A stretch of DNA of 41,564 bases, from positions 1 through 41,564 of the forward strand of contig JAIOQY010000144.1 in NCBI GenBank assembly GCA_021108435.1, given 5' to 3'. A program made the position numbers and the translations under genes. The stretch comes from Candidatus Aegiribacteria sp. Its GTDB lineage: Bacteria > Fermentibacterota > Fermentibacteria > Fermentibacterales > JCC-6. This document shows, piece after piece, positions 40,565-41,564 of this stretch; positions within the stretch are counted from its first letter, which is position 1, and the number at the start of each line of letters is the position of its first letter. Below the pieces are notes generated by a model. It saw only the letters and a list, made by a program, of their open reading frames with translations. It was not told the origin of the DNA and searched no databases.

Positions 40565-41564
40565 TGTTCTGCTTCCCTCAGGCATCGAATCGATCCTGAT
40601 ACCCTGATAAGGAACTCATCCATTCCCCTTCCGGTAACCGCGCTTATAACAAGAGTATTTCCCGGAAGAGTCTCAAGTATGACAGCTACCTCATCATCAG
40701 TGATCAGGTCAGCCTTTGACAGTACTACAATCTCATCAAGTTCTTCCAGATCAGGTTTGTAGGCAAGAATTTCATCTCTGACAGTTCTGTACTGATCTGC
40801 AGGAGACAGTTCAAGTCCAGCACCGACTACGTAAATAAGTATTCTGTTTCTCTCCACATGCCTGAGAAACTGAAGTCCAAGCCCCATTCCTTCGCTTGCG
40901 CCCTCAATAAGCCCCGGAAGATCAGCAAGAACAAAACTGAATCCCCGAGCCATCTTTATCATGCCCAGAGCCGGATGAATTGTCGTAAAGGGGTATCCTG
41001 CGATCTTCGGTCTTGCGGCACTTATCGTGGACAGAATTGTGGATTTCCCGGCATTGGGAACGCCAACAAGTCCGGCATCGGCAATCAGGCTCAGCTCAAG
41101 CCTGATTCTTCGAAACTGACCGGGTTGACCTTTTGTAGCTTTTCTTGGAGCCTGCACCCTGGAAGTTGCAAACGAGGAGTTACCTCTTCCTGGGTCTCCA
41201 CCGAACGCAATAACCTGTATCTGGCCATTCTCCGTCAGATCGCAAAGCAGCTCTCCTGTTTCCGCGTCAAAAACAGCAGTACCCGGAGGGATTTTCAGGA
41301 GCGTGTCCTTCCCCCTCCGTCCGGTCTTGTTATTCGAACCGCCCGATCTGCCCTTCTCAGCCCTGAATATCGCGCCGTTCCTGAAATCAACCAGAGTTGT
41401 AAGCTTTGGATCAACAACAAGCTCAACGCTTCCGCCCGCACCGCCGTCACCACCGTTGGGCCCGCCTCTGGGCACGTACGCTTCCCGTCGAAAGGATACA
41501 ATACCGTCCCCACCCTTACCGCCATAAACCTCAATAGTTACAAGATCAATAAATCGCTTACGCA
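40561..41564 (-). CDS. obg: GTPase Obg (start codon cut by the window edge)
   Basis: A ribosome-associated GTPase of the Obg family. The frame is open to the right edge and reads RKRFIDLVTIEVYGGKGGDG, then RREAYVPRGGPNGGDGGAGG, the glycine-rich Obg fold. The G domain follows with GVPNAGKST (G1), the FTTIHPALG region (G2) and DLPGLIEGASEG (G3), and LSKAD (G4). The last two bases of the window (TG on the minus strand) lie directly before Arg in frame. A start codon NTG, giving MRKRFIDLV, therefore probably straddles the edge. The GTG at 41475 would delete half the Obg domain and is not the start. dprA follows with an ATGA overlap. Confidence 0.94.
   Translation of the reverse strand, partial: RKRFIDLVTIEVYGGKGGDGIVSFRREAYVPRGGPNGGDGGAGGSVELVVDPKLTTLVDFRNGAIFRAEKGRSGGSNNKTGRRGKDTLLKIPPGTAVFDAETGELLCDLTENGQIQVIAFGGDPGRGNSSFATSRVQAPRKATKGQPGQFRRIRLELSLIADAGLVGVPNAGKSTILSTISAARPKIAGYPFTTIHPALGMIKMARGFSFVLADLPGLIEGASEGMGLGLQFLRHVERNRILIYVVGAGLELSPADQYRTVRDEILAYKPDLEELDEIVVLSKADLITDDEVAVILETLPGNTLVISAVTGRGMDEFLIRVSGSIRCLREAEQ

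Overview
The window comes from a Gram-negative (diderm) bacterium. It carries outer-membrane and lipoprotein machinery (LolA-like and BamD-like proteins, periplasmic parvulins, many lipobox-bearing proteins). Base composition is balanced to slightly AT-rich, and all three stop codons are used. Gene content and the many envelope genes without close named relatives suggest an uncultured lineage, perhaps FCB-like or Fermentibacterota-like; that placement is inference only. No tRNA, rRNA, CRISPR array, phage or complete insertion sequence is visible. Apart from one 166-bp MITE-like element, this looks like core chromosome.

Region 1 (1-5942): a cut-off GNAT acetyltransferase, a lipoprotein joining an unidentified N-terminal domain to a TlpA thioredoxin, a cysteine-desulfurase-type enzyme, and a beta-propeller-like lipoprotein gene interrupted by an in-frame TGA. 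The M3B peptidase pepF diverges from these on the + strand.

Region 2 (5952-20344, all minus strand): a tightly packed translation and envelope cluster. In transcription order it is upp, a BioD-like/DRTGG protein, an M23 peptidase, mfd, a hidden 59-codon ORF, three consecutive parvulin genes, an S4-domain protein, ftsE, ftsX, yajC, def, fmt and a DUF116 gene. Many junctions are ATGA or TAATG overlaps, so translational coupling is likely.

Region 3 (20440-23075, plus strand): tyrS and a PAS-PAS-GGDEF diguanylate cyclase, ending in a hairpin shared with the convergent operon.

Region 4 (23159-32068, minus strand): a TPR lipoprotein, a BamD-like lipoprotein, nadD, a PilT-family ATPase, NfeD and slipin, dapA, dapB, MEMO, AMMECR1 and a coiled-coil lipoprotein. 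AMMECR1 has no ATG, GTG or TTG where its start must be; a strong Shine-Dalgarno sequence sits 7 nt before an ATA. A MITE-like element separates this block from an anchored periplasmic protein of unknown function and supplies that gene's stop codon.

Region 5 (32151-41564): a minus-strand HU-type protein fused to a CBM48/E-set domain, ftsK, a lipoprotein, a LolA-like gene and a rimO that lost a core strand through a frame-shifting deletion. Then come aroK and an AAA/DUF4143 ATPase on the plus strand (the latter probably leaderless), and minus-strand obg-dprA, with the obg start cut exactly at the window edge.

The most distinctive items are the HU-CBM48 fusion next to ftsK, the AUA-start AMMECR1, the unlisted small ORF behind mfd, the MITE forming a stop codon, and the disrupted rimO and propeller-lipoprotein genes.
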